DNA from: Schizophyllum amplum
Lineage: Eukaryota; Basidiomycota; Agaricomycetes; Agaricales; Schizophyllaceae
Assembly: GCA_007026445.1 (NCBI GenBank)
Contig: VDMD01000086.1
Location: forward strand, 1 to 64,000
Direction of reading: 5' to 3'
DNA length: 64,000 nucleotides
In this document: positions 47,843 through 59,529 of the stretch, piece after piece
Layout of the letters: every line of letters begins with the position of its first letter
Position numbering within the stretch: position 1 is the first letter of the stretch
The notes under the pieces: model-generated
What the model saw: only the letters and a program-made list of their open reading frames with translations
Database searches by the model: none
Told to the model about the DNA's origin: nothing
Translations under genes and position numbers: made by a program

Positions 47843-50383
47843 TATGCCTTTATTCAAGGCCGACACAATTTGTGTCTCCCCAGTGTCCCCCAGATCAAGT
47901 TCGACATACATCGCCCATGACAAGCTTGCCTGACAATCTGCCGAACGCCGAGGTCATCATCCAGCAGCGCGCAGGAAAACGTCGACTGGACCCTCGACCT
48001 ACGCGGTGTCTCTCCTCTCGACGGCGGCGCCGCCTACGTCTGGGTAAAATTTTGTCCGTCCATCAGCATGGCCGAGGCGCGGACGCAGCTCTTCGTTGTG
48101 CAGGTTGTCTACAGTGACGCTGATACCCATGTACGGGTTTCCAACGTCCATCTCTCATTCTGACTGGACGGCTGGGGCTCCAGCGTCATGAGTTTCATCG
48201 ACGGGTGATATGCGGCGGACGCCAGCTTTGTCGCCGCCGCCGTGCAGCGCTTCCATCAGCAATTGTGCAACTTTCTTAATGGTCTTGCTCGTCTTATTGG
48301 TCTTGTGCGTCTTACAGGCCTCAAAACAAGACCAAAATTCAGACAATCTTCAGATTTTAAGACCGTCTTAGAGAAATGTCTGTTCTTGGTGGTCTTATGG
48401 ATCTTGCTGATCTTGAGCTTCTGAGAAGGCAGTGTAGACTACATATATTGGTGTCTGAAGACCTCTAGATTGCTTCAGAATTGCTATGTACAGGCCATAT
48501 TTGCACATAGGTGACAGGGGCATAGAATAAAGCTACGTTAAAAGCTTCGAAGGCCAGACTTGCGCGCATGACTCGTGAGTCTGGATGAATGGGAGATCGC
48601 GGCATAAGGCAGCTTGCTGTATTCGAGTGGAGTGCTGCGTAAGGTCGCACGCTCTCTGAAGGTCGCGCGCACATCGCCGCGAGAGTCCACTGGCAGCCTG
48701 CTGACAGGCTCTGCGGTTCCGTACGATGAGCAGGGTGTCCAAGAAGGTAGGACGCTTGCAGCGCACCTGAGAAAGTCCGGAGATGCTCTGGCTGCGCCGT
48801 GTCCTAGTCCGTTCATCTGCGGCGTGCTTCGAGTCTCCGATCTACGACTAGCGTCGTTCAGTTAACATACTTTGTTGGGATAGGCGATAGGAGGATAACG
48901 CGATGAGGAAGGAGGGAGGAGAGTGCTAGAGAATAGCCATAACCAGGATGAGTCTTTTCGAAGTAGTCGCCGAAGAGTCGATGGGCGCGACAGACAAGCG
49001 CGCCCAAGCAGACGCATCGCGCGCTAAGTACAAAAAGACGGCCCTCAAGTAAAATTGCCACGTGACTTGCGAACGGCAGTCAATTTCGATTCTGATGACG
49101 GTCTTCGTTGCTTCCGACCACATCCGACCAAGCTCCTTCTCGCGTCGGTCAGCGTGTACAACGTGCCATATCTCTACCCTAGGTCAACGCGAGCATCCAG
49201 TCGGTCTTGCGTCACCTCCCACGGGTCGGGACGAGGAGGCGCGCTGCTAACGGATTGACACTGACAGCAAGGAGGCCTCAAGATATGGGCATCATCCCGG
49301 CGGGGGAAAGAGATACGGTGCGTAAGCTACGCGATGCGTTGTCGTGCCCTATTGACCTCCGAACTGTACAGGTGCCTCGTCTATATTGGTCATCGGCTAT
49401 GGCTGACGCGCAGGTGCTCGCTATCCGTGTCGAAGCCAGGCCATTACACGACGATGGGCATAGGCAGGGTATCATTTTTCCTCCGACAACGACAGTCGTG
49501 CTTGACTGGCCACGCTGGAGGGCCGGCAGTCGCGCCAGTAGCTCTACATATCATATTACCATCGTTATGCCATATGCACAGCTAGCTTATACTGCAATGG
49601 AAGGCCTGTTTCTCGAAGCCCATGATTGTCTGAACTGGTCTGAGCAAGCGGCTTAAATTTGTGTCTGTATGGTCTTTATCGCGGTCTGTGCGTTGCCTGA
49701 ACAGGCCGTCTTGAACTGATCTGTGAATCACGTCTTGTAGAAGACCACTCAGGCTAAGAATCTTGGTCTTTGGCAAGACCAGACCTAGCTTAGCCAAGAA
49801 CACTGGTCTTACGGTCTTAACGGTCTTATGGTTCTTGTGTAAGACCATCAAGACAGTTGCGCGATTGCTGATGTCATCGCTATTCGGGGTCTGTTCGGGG
49901 TTCAACAACTCAGAAACTCAGCTCCGTTGGCGGAGGCCTGATCCGCCACGCTTTCTTCCTCAATCGGAAGTCCTCTGTACCGTACAGCTCCGTCGTTCAT
50001 CGTACATGAACCGGCGCGACTTCCTTAGAGACCGCAGCGACAACATCGTCGCTGTTGACTTGGGCGCGACAAGCTTCCTCAAACTTGCACTGCGCAACCC
50101 GATTCGTTCAGTCAATACATCCGCAAGCTGATAGAACACCTGCAGTCGACGCAGCTTCATACGCTGACGACGGCGTCCTGGTCCCTGGTCCCGTTCGGAA
50201 CGAACAAAATCGGTGAGCATATTTTTGACATCTCGTCCTATTGCGAGGACACTGAGCTCAATGCACTGTCAGCTGTCCTGCGCGAGCTCGGACGCGCGAG
50301 ATACTAGGTTGACCGTGGCGCACAGGTGGTGTTTGACACGACGGCGTCATCTCTGCATGTTGTTCGCATCGTGCGTGCGTAAT
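47843..50383 (+). pseudogene. unrecognised gene interrupted by a 1.6-kb inverted-repeat element
   Basis: Coherent coding sequence lies on both sides of the element. On the left, after a start such as MPLFKADTICVSP at 47843, a frame gives VDWTLDLRGVSPLDGGAAYVW, EARTQLFVVQVVYSDADTHV and FVAAAVQRFHQ up to the element at 48255. On the right, frames give NIVAVDLGATSFLKLALRNP, then QYIRKLIEHLQSTQLHTL, TASWSLVPFGTNKIGEHIFD and LNALSAVLRELGRARY before an in-frame stop. Another VVFDTTASSLHVVRIVRA ends at 50383. Frames change several times and stops occur, so the gene is dead or heavily damaged. I do not recognise the family. Confidence 0.5.
48255..49872. mobile_element. about 1.6-kb non-autonomous DNA element with terminal inverted repeats
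   Basis: Left terminus 48257-48286 (CAGCAATTGTGCAACTTTCT...) and right terminus 49870-49841 read on the other strand (CAGCAATCGCGCAACTGTCT...) agree at 26 of 30 positions. Both continue into similar GGTCTTG/AAGACC-rich subterminal DNA. An AT next to each end extends the palindrome. The interior carries no transposase that I can recognise; the longest frame (49207-49656) has no domain. No target-site duplication could be defined. It splits an otherwise coherent coding region. Confidence 0.65.
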
Positions 50384-50606
50384 TCAAAACTCCCTCGTTA
50401 TCGTCTCGTTACCGTGCTTATGGTTCTTCACCTTCTCTCTACTACCTGCCCTCCCCGTTTTGCTTTGTTGCAAAGTACTGATCATGGCGCTAGTTCTCGG
50501 ATCCGCACCTCGCTCAACTCCCACAATGTGAGTGCAAACGATTTCTTTCCTCACAACGGTGCCCGTCGTATATTGATAGTAAAGGATGTAAACTCAACGC
50601 CCGCAA
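50384..50606. other. intergenic
   Basis: Short gap between the disrupted gene and the 3' end of GST copy 3. Nothing recognised. Confidence 0.5.
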
Positions 50607-51436
50607 TTATTCTGTAGTTCCCTTCAAGCCGTCCTTGACAGTCTGCCACGACTCACGCGAGGTGATGTCCTTCCACCACCGCACGACGTTCAGCTTCTCC
50701 CCGGACTCCAGGCCATTGTATCCACATTGAGGCAGCGTAGATCCATACGGGATATGGAAGAGATCGGCCAGAGTCACCTCCTGTATATCTGGGTGAGTAA
50801 CTTTCAATTTTTATCGAAGAAGACAACACATACATCACCAGCAAGGTACTTCTGCTTCGACAGGATGGCCTCGTACCCTTCCAGCTTCTTCTCAAGCGTG
50901 GCGAGCAGCTCGTTCATACGGTCCTTGTTGTCGATGACGCCCATCTTCCTGCGGTCGCGGTCAGACCTTCAGGCCGCGCAGCGAAGCAAAAAAGCTGCCG
51001 CTTACAATTTGTACATCTCCATGAACGCGCCGTACGCAAAGGGGTCAAAGTTGCTCGCCTCGATTGAACAGGCCTGTTCAAAAAGCGCCCTCGCCTTCAG
51101 CTCCGTCGGCACCAGCGGCGTTCCCTGGTCGGGGTACTTGTCGCAGATGTAGCGGCAGATGGCGCGGCTCTCGTAAACGATGAACCCGTCGTCGTCCTAC
51201 TTACGGGAGGTGCGTATCGCAGCAGGTCAGCGGTACAATGACGGAGCTGCAGCTGGGGTACGTACGAGGTAAGGAACCTGGCCGAAGGGCTGTTTCTTCA
51301 AGTACTCGGGTGTCTTATGCTCGGCTTTCGTGTAGTCCATAGCTACGAACTTGAAGAGGACATTCTTCTCCATCAAGACCATACCAACGCGACGGGTGCA
51401 CGTCGATATCGCGTGACCATAGAGTGTGAGGACCAT
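50607..51436 (-). CDS. phi-class glutathione S-transferase, copy 3
   Basis: Four exons with conserved boundaries: first exon 51436-51266, second 51196-51006. Joins keep phase throughout. The N-terminus MVLTLYGHAISTCTRRV keeps the Ser of the active-site region although HPM is replaced by HAI. KKQPFGQVPYL and YESRAICRYI are present. It is the most divergent copy in the interdomain stretch, with FMEMYKLKMGVIDNKDRMNE where the others have FKPMRGLTSND-like sequence. The C-terminus reads EVTLADLFHIPYGSTLPQ and ends at 50607. Intact. Sequence divergence suggests a different substrate range, which cannot be predicted. Confidence 0.92.
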
Positions 51437-51800
51437 GTTGAGGGTTATTTGTGAAGGGGGAGTGGCCAGAAGAGGGGCGGAGCAGCGTTCGTAGCGAATG
51501 AGGTCTGCAGACACCGCGCGCCCTTTTATTCGCATGTCTACAGCGTCTTCGGCCTCGGACATTGTTCTGTCATGGCTGACGGAACACCTCCGAGGCCGCG
51601 CTGGTCACGTGGCTCGAATATGTTCGACTTCGGTTCGCATGCGTTCCGGTGACCTAAGATACATCTCCTGGCCGGTTGCCATTGATGTTTCATAGTATTC
51701 AGGTGATTCCAAGCAAAGCGTCCGCGCTATCTGACCCATTGTATAGTGGTAGTAACAAGCCCGAAGAGAGGTTTGGAATTGGTTTGGAATAAGCTCACAA

Positions 51801-52599
51801 TCAAGCGGTCTCCTCTATGCCATCCTTGACCGCCAGCCACGACTCGCGCGAGGTAATGTCCTTCCACCAACGCGCGACGTTCGGCTTCTCCTCCAGGCCG
51901 TTGAAACCAATTTTAGGCAGCAATGAGCCGTACGGGAGATGGAAGAGGTCGGCGAGGGTCACCTCCTAAATAGAGGTCAGTACCCACACCTTCGAGAGAT
52001 ACAGTGCGCACATCACCAGCGAGATACTTCTGCTTTGACAGAATCGCCTCGTACCCTTCCAGTTTCTTGTCAAGAGTGCTGAGTAGCGCGGCCGCGAGTT
52101 CGTCGTTGCCCTTGAGGCCCTTATTCCTGTCGTTGCAGTCAGACCTGAGGCCGCGAGGTAAAGCATGGAACTACTTACGGCTTGAACCACTTCTCCAAAG
52201 CCGCGGGGGCAGCGAACTGGTCAAAATTGCTGCCCTCGATCGACACGGCCTGCTCAAACAACGCCTTCGCCTTCAGCTCTATCGGCACCAGCGACGTCCC
52301 CTGCTCGGGATATTTGTCGCAGATATAGCGGCAGATGGCGCGGCTTTCGAACACGATGAAGCCGTCGTCGTCCTGGGTAGATGTGTTAGCGTTCGCCGTG
52401 GAGGAGCGTCTGCAGCTGGAGCATGTACAATATAAGGAACCTGCCCGAAGGGCTGCTTCGCCAAGTGCTCGGGTGTCTTATGTTCGCCCGTCGAGAAATC
52501 TACAGGTACGAACTTGAATAGGACTTGCTTCTCTACCAGAACAACGGCGACGCGGCGCGTGCACGTCGACATCGGCTTGCCATAAAGTGTTAAAACCAT
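51801..52599 (-). CDS. phi-class glutathione S-transferase, copy 4
   Basis: Four exons (first 52599-52429, second 52372-52179) with in-frame joins. It starts MVLTLYGKPMSTCTRRV and includes AKQPFGQVPYI, FESRAICRYICDKYPEQGTS and LDKKLEGYEAILSKQKYLAGD. The end VKDGIEETA is at 51801. Only about 365 bp separate it from copy 3, so the two probably arose by local duplication. No break. Like copy 2 it has the shortened GLEEKPN loop. Confidence 0.92.
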
Positions 52600-53137
52600 G
52601 TTAAGGATTATTTGTGAACGGCCAAGTGTCCGAGAGATGAGCAAGGAATCGTAGGCGGATGGGGTCTGCAACCACTGCGCGCCCCCTTTATGAGCTGGCG
52701 ACTGCCTTTGCGACAATGCGATTGCGAATCATTAGTAATCATCACTCAGCGACTGACCTCTAAGCGCAATTAGCCACGGCTTCACGTTACCGCCGCCGTA
52801 TGTGACTCACATATTCTGTCCTAGTTTTGTCCAAAGTCAACAACTCTCGTTCTCAACATTAGGCGGCTTCAACGTGGCGCGGGCCAAGCTGGCAGTTACC
52901 AGGTTAGCTTGATCCACGTGTGTTTCGGCGTTTGCCGAATAAAACCCATTGTTCGTTTTGACTCCCACGCAGTTCCCACGTCATACACTTCTTCACTGAC
53001 CGTACGGGTGAAGCAAATATTCCTCGGCCGTCTCTGACTTGTTGACATCTTGCGAGCACCTCCTGCAAGCGTCCTGCAAGCAGCCGGAAGCGGCGCGTGT
53101 CCAACATATCTCCGTTAAAATCCTGTTTCGTCGGGTC
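52600..53137. other. divergent promoter region between GST copy 4 and AGGF1-like gene
   Basis: Region between divergently transcribed genes. No element can be assigned. An upstream frame open into the AGGF1-like ORF (from 53039) begins at a non-ATG codon and was not used. Confidence 0.5.
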
Positions 53138-54343
53138 ATGGGCACGGCATCAGGCGACGCTTACGATCCAGCGCTGGAATATCCTGGTGACATCTCTTCT
53201 ACGACATACTCTTACGGTGACTCCGGTGTGAGCACTGCCTATACGTACTCCGTCGATCAGCTGGAGGAAGGTGAACTCGAAGCCGAAGCGAGCGGGCCTT
53301 CGAGGGCGAAGCACGCGACGATTTTCCGCTTGGTCGTCGATAGCTCCTCCATCTTGCATCCCAAGCATCGTATCGCCATCCTCGACGGATATCCCACCGT
53401 GGAAATTGGAAGGGACGCGCAGGCACAGGGCTCTACGACACCGCGTCTCCGCCTCAAGGAGCTCGAGGTTTCCAAAATCCACGCAACCGCGTACTGGGAT
53501 GGCGCGCGCAAAGAATGGAACATCGTCGATATGGGCTCCAAGCATGGGACGTTTGTCCGTGCAGCCGCCGACCCACAAAACGCGGCAGCTGTCCGCTTGT
53601 CTCAGTCGCGTGCCGCCAGCCTGCCTCGCCGTCTCTCGCACGCCGACTCGCTCGCTATCGGCGGAACAGTCTTCACCGTGCACATTCACGATGATGGACT
53701 GGCGTGCGTGGACTGCTCATTTGGAGACCCTGCGCACGAAATCCCGTTGTTCCCGAAGAAGTCTGGGGTCAAGCGTACGCGCGAGGACGCGAGGATAGAC
53801 GAGCCTGTGCCAGCCATGCGCAAAGTCCCCGCGAAGCGCGCCCTCAACTCTCTGCGGACCGAATTACTGTCTCGTTCGTCAGCGTCGCCTTTGCACGGAT
53901 CATCGAAGGAATATGTCGACCGCTCCGCGCGTCGTCGCGCGCTACAGCCCACGCCGCACGCGGCAAGTCCCGGCGTACAGCTTCCACGAGTCGAAAGCCC
54001 TGTACCACCCAGACCAGGACCAACCGCTCGCCCGCCACCCTCCTGGGAGCCACCCCCACGTCCACGCACGCCTACCTCGGCACCACCCGTACCCATATCG
54101 ATGAGCAGTATCGGCCACAAACTGCTTATGAAGCAAGGCTGGGAGCCGGGCACAGCACTGGGTACAGGCGGCGAGGAGGGCGACAGGATGGCGCTCCTAG
54201 AGCCGCTGCAAACAGTAGCGTTGTCGAAGCGTGCGGGTCTGGGATCGTCGTCAGCGACGCCAACCTCGCAGCTCAGTGGTGACTCAAACTTCGACTGGAA
54301 GGAGGACGCTCAGCAGCGGAGATGGAGGTCGGCGCAGAGCTGA
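53138..54343 (+). CDS. FHA and G-patch domain protein (AGGF1-like), 401 aa, single exon
   Basis: An intronless gene, unusual in this window. The start ATG at 53138 gives MGTASGDAYDPALEYPGD. Early on there is a YSVDQLEEGELEAEASG acidic stretch. An FHA domain (about residues 60-200) includes PTVEIGRD, KELEVSKIHATAYWD and the phosphothreonine-binding-type loop DMGSKHGTFV, ending GGTVFTVHIHDDG. A Pro/Arg-rich linker leads to a G-patch at about 321-375: IGHKLLMKQGWEPGTALG then KRAGLGS. This FHA-then-G-patch order matches human AGGF1 and its fungal relatives. G-patch proteins usually bind RNA or activate DExH helicases, so a role in RNA processing is likely but inferred. Confidence 0.9.
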   Translation: MGTASGDAYDPALEYPGDISSTTYSYGDSGVSTAYTYSVDQLEEGELEAEASGPSRAKHATIFRLVVDSSSILHPKHRIAILDGYPTVEIGRDAQAQGSTTPRLRLKELEVSKIHATAYWDGARKEWNIVDMGSKHGTFVRAAADPQNAAAVRLSQSRAASLPRRLSHADSLAIGGTVFTVHIHDDGLACVDCSFGDPAHEIPLFPKKSGVKRTREDARIDEPVPAMRKVPAKRALNSLRTELLSRSSASPLHGSSKEYVDRSARRRALQPTPHAASPGVQLPRVESPVPPRPGPTARPPPSWEPPPRPRTPTSAPPVPISMSSIGHKLLMKQGWEPGTALGTGGEEGDRMALLEPLQTVALSKRAGLGSSSATPTSQLSGDSNFDWKEDAQQRRWRSAQS

Positions 54344-54576
54344 CTGAGGTTTGGACACTGCTGGATTCTTTTGCAGGCGCGCATCTATTGGTGGCACCAC
54401 TATGATGTCAATGGTATGTAAGAAAATGCAGAACAAAGCACGATAACTATAGAGATAAGGCTAGAGCGCGATATTAGTAGCTCAGTAATGAAGTAAGGTA
54501 AGTATAAGTATAATCCTTGAAAACAGGAAGAACAAAGAAAAGCATTGGCAAAGCGGAAATTCAGTTCGTCTATTTG

Positions 54577-57500
54577 TCATGCAAGCGCCGCAATAATTTT
54601 TTCACACAACCTCGGTTCGCCCGGGTGATGCGCATCTAGGTCGCACACACCATCGTAGTCGTACCTCCCATTTCGGCGACACTTCATCTTCAACATCTTC
54701 CATCCCTTCGTCAAGAAGTCCTGGATCTGATATTGATCCATCGTACCCAGGACCTTGACGACCTCCTCGGGCGATAGATAGTCCGAGCAAACCCATGTCG
54801 GCATGCCCATGCCCTGGCACCAGTGTCGGGGGGCGTTGACACGGTCATGGGGCATGCCGCGGGTCTGCGCGACGAGTTCCAGCATGCCGGCGAGCCAGCC
54901 GCGTCGATAGTTGTGGAAGGCTGCATCCTCCCGATCACGAATGAGCAGCCATCGGGCGTCTAGCTCCTGCATTGTTGCGAAACCGTCGACAGCGTGAGCG
55001 TGGCCCATGTCGAAGAAGTTGAGGGGCTGGGGAGTAGGTGGCGAAGGCAAGTGGGATGCGACGGGAGATGGCGACCACGTGAAGGTCGTCCGCTGCTTGA
55101 CGCGCTGCAGAATATCCGGGTGGGCTTCGATGAGCGTCTTGGTCCGGCCGTCCCGCAAATCCACGGTCCCCACCCAATAGCTGCCAAAGATATCCCACGC
55201 AGCCTCGAGGAAGAGAACGAGCTGATCCGGGGTCATGCGCTTGAACATCGAGCGGTACTTCTCCTCGTTCCACCTGTCCGTACCGATATGACGGAAGTAG
55301 TTTTCGGCGATAGACCTCTCGTCGTCCCTTGGGTGTTGCTTGAAAGGCCCGCCAAGGTAGTCTCTGTCCTTCGTGACCTCGATGACCTGGAGCATTCCGT
55401 CGATGATGCCGTTGCGGAATTCCTCCAGCTTCTCCAAGGACAAATCATGGATTTTGCTTATGCGCTTTTCACGCTGCTTGACGCCATACATTGCTTGCCG
55501 ACGACCGAGATCGAAGGCCCATTGGTCGGGAGGCTAGCAATACTGGTCAGCGCTAGTACAGCGACATTGTCAAAACAGACTCACTTGTGCGAACCGGTAG
55601 ATGACGTGGCTCGTCCCAGCGAGGAAGTCCTCGAGCTGCGCGTCGGACATGGAGCGAAGTTTGCCGCTGGAGATTACCTTGCCCTGCTTGAGACCTTTCC
55701 AGCCGTAGGCAAAGCAGTCCTCCTTCAGTGTAAGTGCCGCGCCGGGACCCGGAGACACGTAGAGCTCGCGAATGGCAGCGCGCCAGCCCGCGATAAACGC
55801 AAGGCAATGCTCGGGAGACTCATCCCGGACCGAGAGATCGTCGATCGGCGTCCCACCGTACGCTGACTGTTCGTCTTCTACAACTTCCGCGACGGTGAAC
55901 TTGCCCTCCATATACGCGGACCCAAGTTCGCCGTCTTCGTCAAAATTGCGCGCAGCAAACGCGCGTCCAGCGGTGAGGCTCTTGGCGAATTCTTTCCGGG
56001 CGAAGGTCGGGAAGTTGGCGAGGAAGGTGCATGCGGCGAGAACGGTGTCAACGGGGAGGGATGCGTGGTCGAAGCCGATCCAGAAGGCGACCGTGATGAC
56101 AGCGACGTCGTGATGGAAGTTCCATTCGCCTTGAGTATAGGAACGAGAGGGCGTAAGTGAGTCGTAGATTTCGAGGGGCGGGGGTGCCACTGAATAGTCA
56201 GAGTCCTCGACTTCCTGCGCAGCCATGGAAGGCGCAGCGAAGAGGTCGAATCCCTCGAACGCCACCAGAGGCGGAGGTACAACTAGGTGGGGTTGATCTG
56301 CCAATTCTGTTAAGCATTGTTAGCGGACGACAGACGGGAACGTTGTGAGACATACCAGTCTCGTTTTCATCTGCCTGAGTAGCGTCGTCTTCTGTTGGGA
56401 GGGTATTGTCCTCTGATTGGGTAACGTTGTCTGCTTAGCGAACGGCATGAGAGAACAATGGAGATCAACGGAGTTATAGACGTACCAGCTTCCTCGTCAT
56501 GAGCTGGCGGCGCCAGTGTGTCACGCTCCAGAGCGGAGATGGAGCGACATCCAAATGACATGTCGGGGTCATCAAAATCATCGGTGTCGTCGAGTTCGAC
56601 GTTGTGGTTTGCTGTTGCTGCGCGTTGTTAAAATGCATTCGCGTGCGAAGCAGTCGAGCTCACCTAAGACAGTCGCAGGACTGCGGACCCAGCGACGCAA
56701 GTATACTGAAAAGCGTATCTGCGTGCTATCGTCCTCGTCTTCCTCTTCCTCGTCGTCTTTGGAGAAGCCTGGCATATCCTGTAAGCGGGAGCATAGCTAC
56801 AGGGTATATACATACTAGAGTTGGATTGTCCATCATCAGACGGCGTGAAGGCGCAGAGCAAGTTGTGGATGAGCAAGGCTGATGCGCCATAGTGGTGGTG
56901 GGCGGCTCGTCGATACACTTGCACGGCATCAGAGGCCACAGCAGCATACTGTCCCTCTGACAAATTGGGTTCGGCGCTAAAGTAGCGGTGCCAGATGTCC
57001 CAAATCTTGGGACCAGACGTGTAGAAGTCGGAGATGTCTTCAAGATCGGCGAATGGTAGGGGAGAAGGGTCCTCGAGCTCGTGATGAATCTTGACGTTGA
57101 TGGCGTCCCATACCTGAGATATTGGGGGCCGAATTTTCTTGAGGAATCCAAGGTCCTCAACGTCGCAGAACGGCATGGCGTGCCGCCATGCTGTTCCATC
57201 ACCATCTGAGGTAGTGTTTGCAGCGGTCATGGGAGCTGCTGAAATGCTCGTTATATTGGATCCATGTTACAAAGAGCATGAGACGTACCGTTACTCAGCT
57301 GAGCGAGGCAAGAAGGGGAGGGGAGAATGACATCGGTAGAAGGGGTGGCGGAGATAGAGGTTATGCTATTGCTCTGGTCATCCTGACCAGACCCAATATC
57401 TGCAAGCAAGAGCACAGGAGATGCTGAGCGGCGCGATACGATGGCTAGATGGCCCGTCAGCCCACGTGACAGAGGGTTGAATCAGCGACATACCGGTGTA

Positions 57501-57994
57501 GGGGAGCTTGACGTTAGGAAGGGAGGAAGGAGGAAGCTCAAGGACCAAAGCCGTGGAGAGGACGGAAGATTGCGAGTTCTGGCACGAAGAGGAGGCGAGG
57601 AGGGGCTCGCTGAGTAAGACGGCGGCGATAATCTAGTGAACATGAGTGAGCAAGTATGTGGCGCACGCAGATGACAGACACGTACCAAAAGGATACTCAT
57701 GAATAGCACAGTGGTCGCCATCCATGCAAGCGTGAAGACGACAGTGTCGAGGTTGATGATGGGGATGGGGGACGTGGGAAGGGGCGACGAGGCAGCGATC
57801 ATGTCAAAGTAGCGAGGATGAGACAGAGGCACGGCCGCTGGCGCCGTCAGGGCTGCAGACCCAGCAATCATGATTGGGGTGCAAGGGGTGGGTGAGAGAA
57901 GGGGGACACCAATTAGGCGCCTGGCCAGGGCGTCAAAGAGTCGCGGTCGCGCGCTGCACACTAGCGCAGACACGCGCGCGTACATGCTAAGCAT
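54577..57994 (-). CDS. large unrecognised protein with N-terminal membrane segment and acidic middle
   Basis: About nine exons on the minus strand join in frame. From the 5' end: a start at 57994 (MLSMYARVSALV) or 57871 (MIAGSAALTAP), then a membrane segment TVVFTLAWMATTVLFMSILL that continues into IIAAVLLSEPLLASSSC. Next are Ser/Thr-rich sequence, ISQVWDAINVKIHHELEDPS, and an acidic exon SKDDEEEEDEDDSTQ followed by VELDDTDDFDDPDMSFG. Two related-looking modules follow: EHCLAFIAGWRAAIRELYV and AAFHNYRRGWLAGMLELVAQ, each with nearby Trp/Tyr-rich helices. The stop is at 54577. I do not recognise a family. The GWxAAIxEL/GWLAGMLEL similarity may mark an internal duplication. The exon join after CAFTPSDDGQSN is inferred from frame only. 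Confidence 0.6.
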
Positions 57995-59529
57995 GCTGGC
58001 GAGTATAGTTGAGAGTTGTTATGAGTCGCAGTGCTGGTCGCAGGCCAAAGCGGACGATGGTCCGAGCACGGGGGACGAGCGGAATGGGCAGGAAAGAAAC
58101 AAAGACGCCCGTCTTTTAAGGGCCAGTGCACGTGCGCATGTGGTGCGGAGGGTCCTACCCACATCATGAGGTGACGGCCAAAGAGAATAAGGACACAAGG
58201 ACCGAGCCGCGAGCGCCCGGACGGGGCTACGGTGATGCACGGAAGCAACCTTATTGAGTCCTTATTGTTGCCTTTCTGGGCGATCCCGTTGTACCGCCCG
58301 CGGTCCCGGGTAACGTTTGCTCCTGGATGTATACAGATACATGTGGACGCGAAGCTGGAGAAGAAGTTGCACTGCTGTGGAAGAAGATCAAAGATAGCGC
58401 AGGACCAGGGGACGAGCGCGAAGATCCCACTTTTTGACCTTTCGACAGCAGACTTGGTCCAACGCTTCGCACAGCTTCTGAGTCAGGACAAAGCTAGTGC
58501 ATGTCCGATGGCAATGTTCTGTATTGGCGCAACATAAGGAAGACACATGTCACAGGGATTTTATGACCAGAAGAACATGCTGGGCGCGCGCAGCAGTGTG
58601 AATTTGCATGGACTAAGATAGTGATGCAGACAGGCGACCGTTCCGCAATCCAAGGTTCGAGCCCAAGAGGAGTCGAAAGTGCGTAGAGACAATCTGCTCA
58701 TGAAAGCGTGAGAGGAGGTCAAGAGCGGGAGCGCGAACATGCTGCCGAAGATGGAAGGCCGAATGGGGATAGCAAGCGAGCAAATATTTGGTCACATCGC
58801 GTGCTCAGCGTCAGCGTAGCGGCGCTCCCCAGCTTATGCTGGGGAGACGTACAGTAGTGATGTTTCTCCAGTGGAGACTCAATAGTCGTATTCACTGCTC
58901 GGTCTGTTGTTCTTTCGCGTTGCAACTCAAACATGAGTTTTCCCCGTCCCGCTTATTAAACCGCGGTACGTTTCAGTTGCACCAGTATGAACGACGGGAG
59001 ACGAGGAAATGCGAAGGAGTCGTAGCCCTACTGAGCTCTGAGCGCAGCAGAAGTACAAAGTTATCATCAGAGACGCTTGACAGCGGCCTACCAAAACGAA
59101 CAAATACAGGAGGAACAAACAAGGAGGCTGTGCAGGAAGAGAGCGGCCCGCCCCCGTCGGATTTTGTTCCCTCGAACTGGGCGACCACAGGTTGGATTAA
59201 AGCAGTATAAATCGCTATGAGAGCTCCCAATATGTACCTCTATATGTATATGAGACTTCATGCGCTGAGACGCGCTCGTCGCACCGCGGGAGACGATATA
59301 GATGGCCGTCAAAAGGCCAAATACAGGTTGTTTCCCGCCACCGCGACGCGTTTCTTTTGCCCCCCGCGGCGCCTCTTCTATTGCGCGCCGTTTCTCTCGA
59401 TCCAGTTGCCCTGTTCTATAGTCTTTCTCGTCGGTTGAGACAGCGCTCGTCTGTCTGGTGTCTGGACCACCCAAGGGCCGTCTTTCTTTTCCCAGCTTTC
59501 ATTCCGTTTTCTCGATAATTTCTCCGACG
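57995..59529. other. intergenic between divergent genes, containing a dispersed repeat
   Basis: Holds the promoters of the large unrecognised gene (-) and the Ataxin-2 homologue (+), and one copy of the dispersed repeat listed separately. The 58830-58852 interval has a small hairpin, CTCCCCAGC...GCTGGGGAG. No further gene recognised. Confidence 0.5.
58615..58803 (-). repeat. dispersed repeat copy A (ORF-bearing)
   Basis: Read on the minus strand, this about 190-bp stretch matches 62800-62970 on the plus strand closely. It keeps an open frame with TKYLLACYPHSAFHLRQHVR. Some differences between the copies are silent in that frame. No transposase or known domain recognised. Confidence 0.75.

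Noticed and set aside
57482..57994. Independent small membrane-protein gene
   Set aside because: Reading across consensus introns joins it in frame to the exons downstream, so it is better taken as the N-terminus of the large gene at 54.6-58.0 kb.
58640..58690. tRNA B-box-like GGTTCGAGCCC
   Set aside because: No cloverleaf can be drawn around it, and it belongs to the dispersed repeat also found at 62.9 kb.
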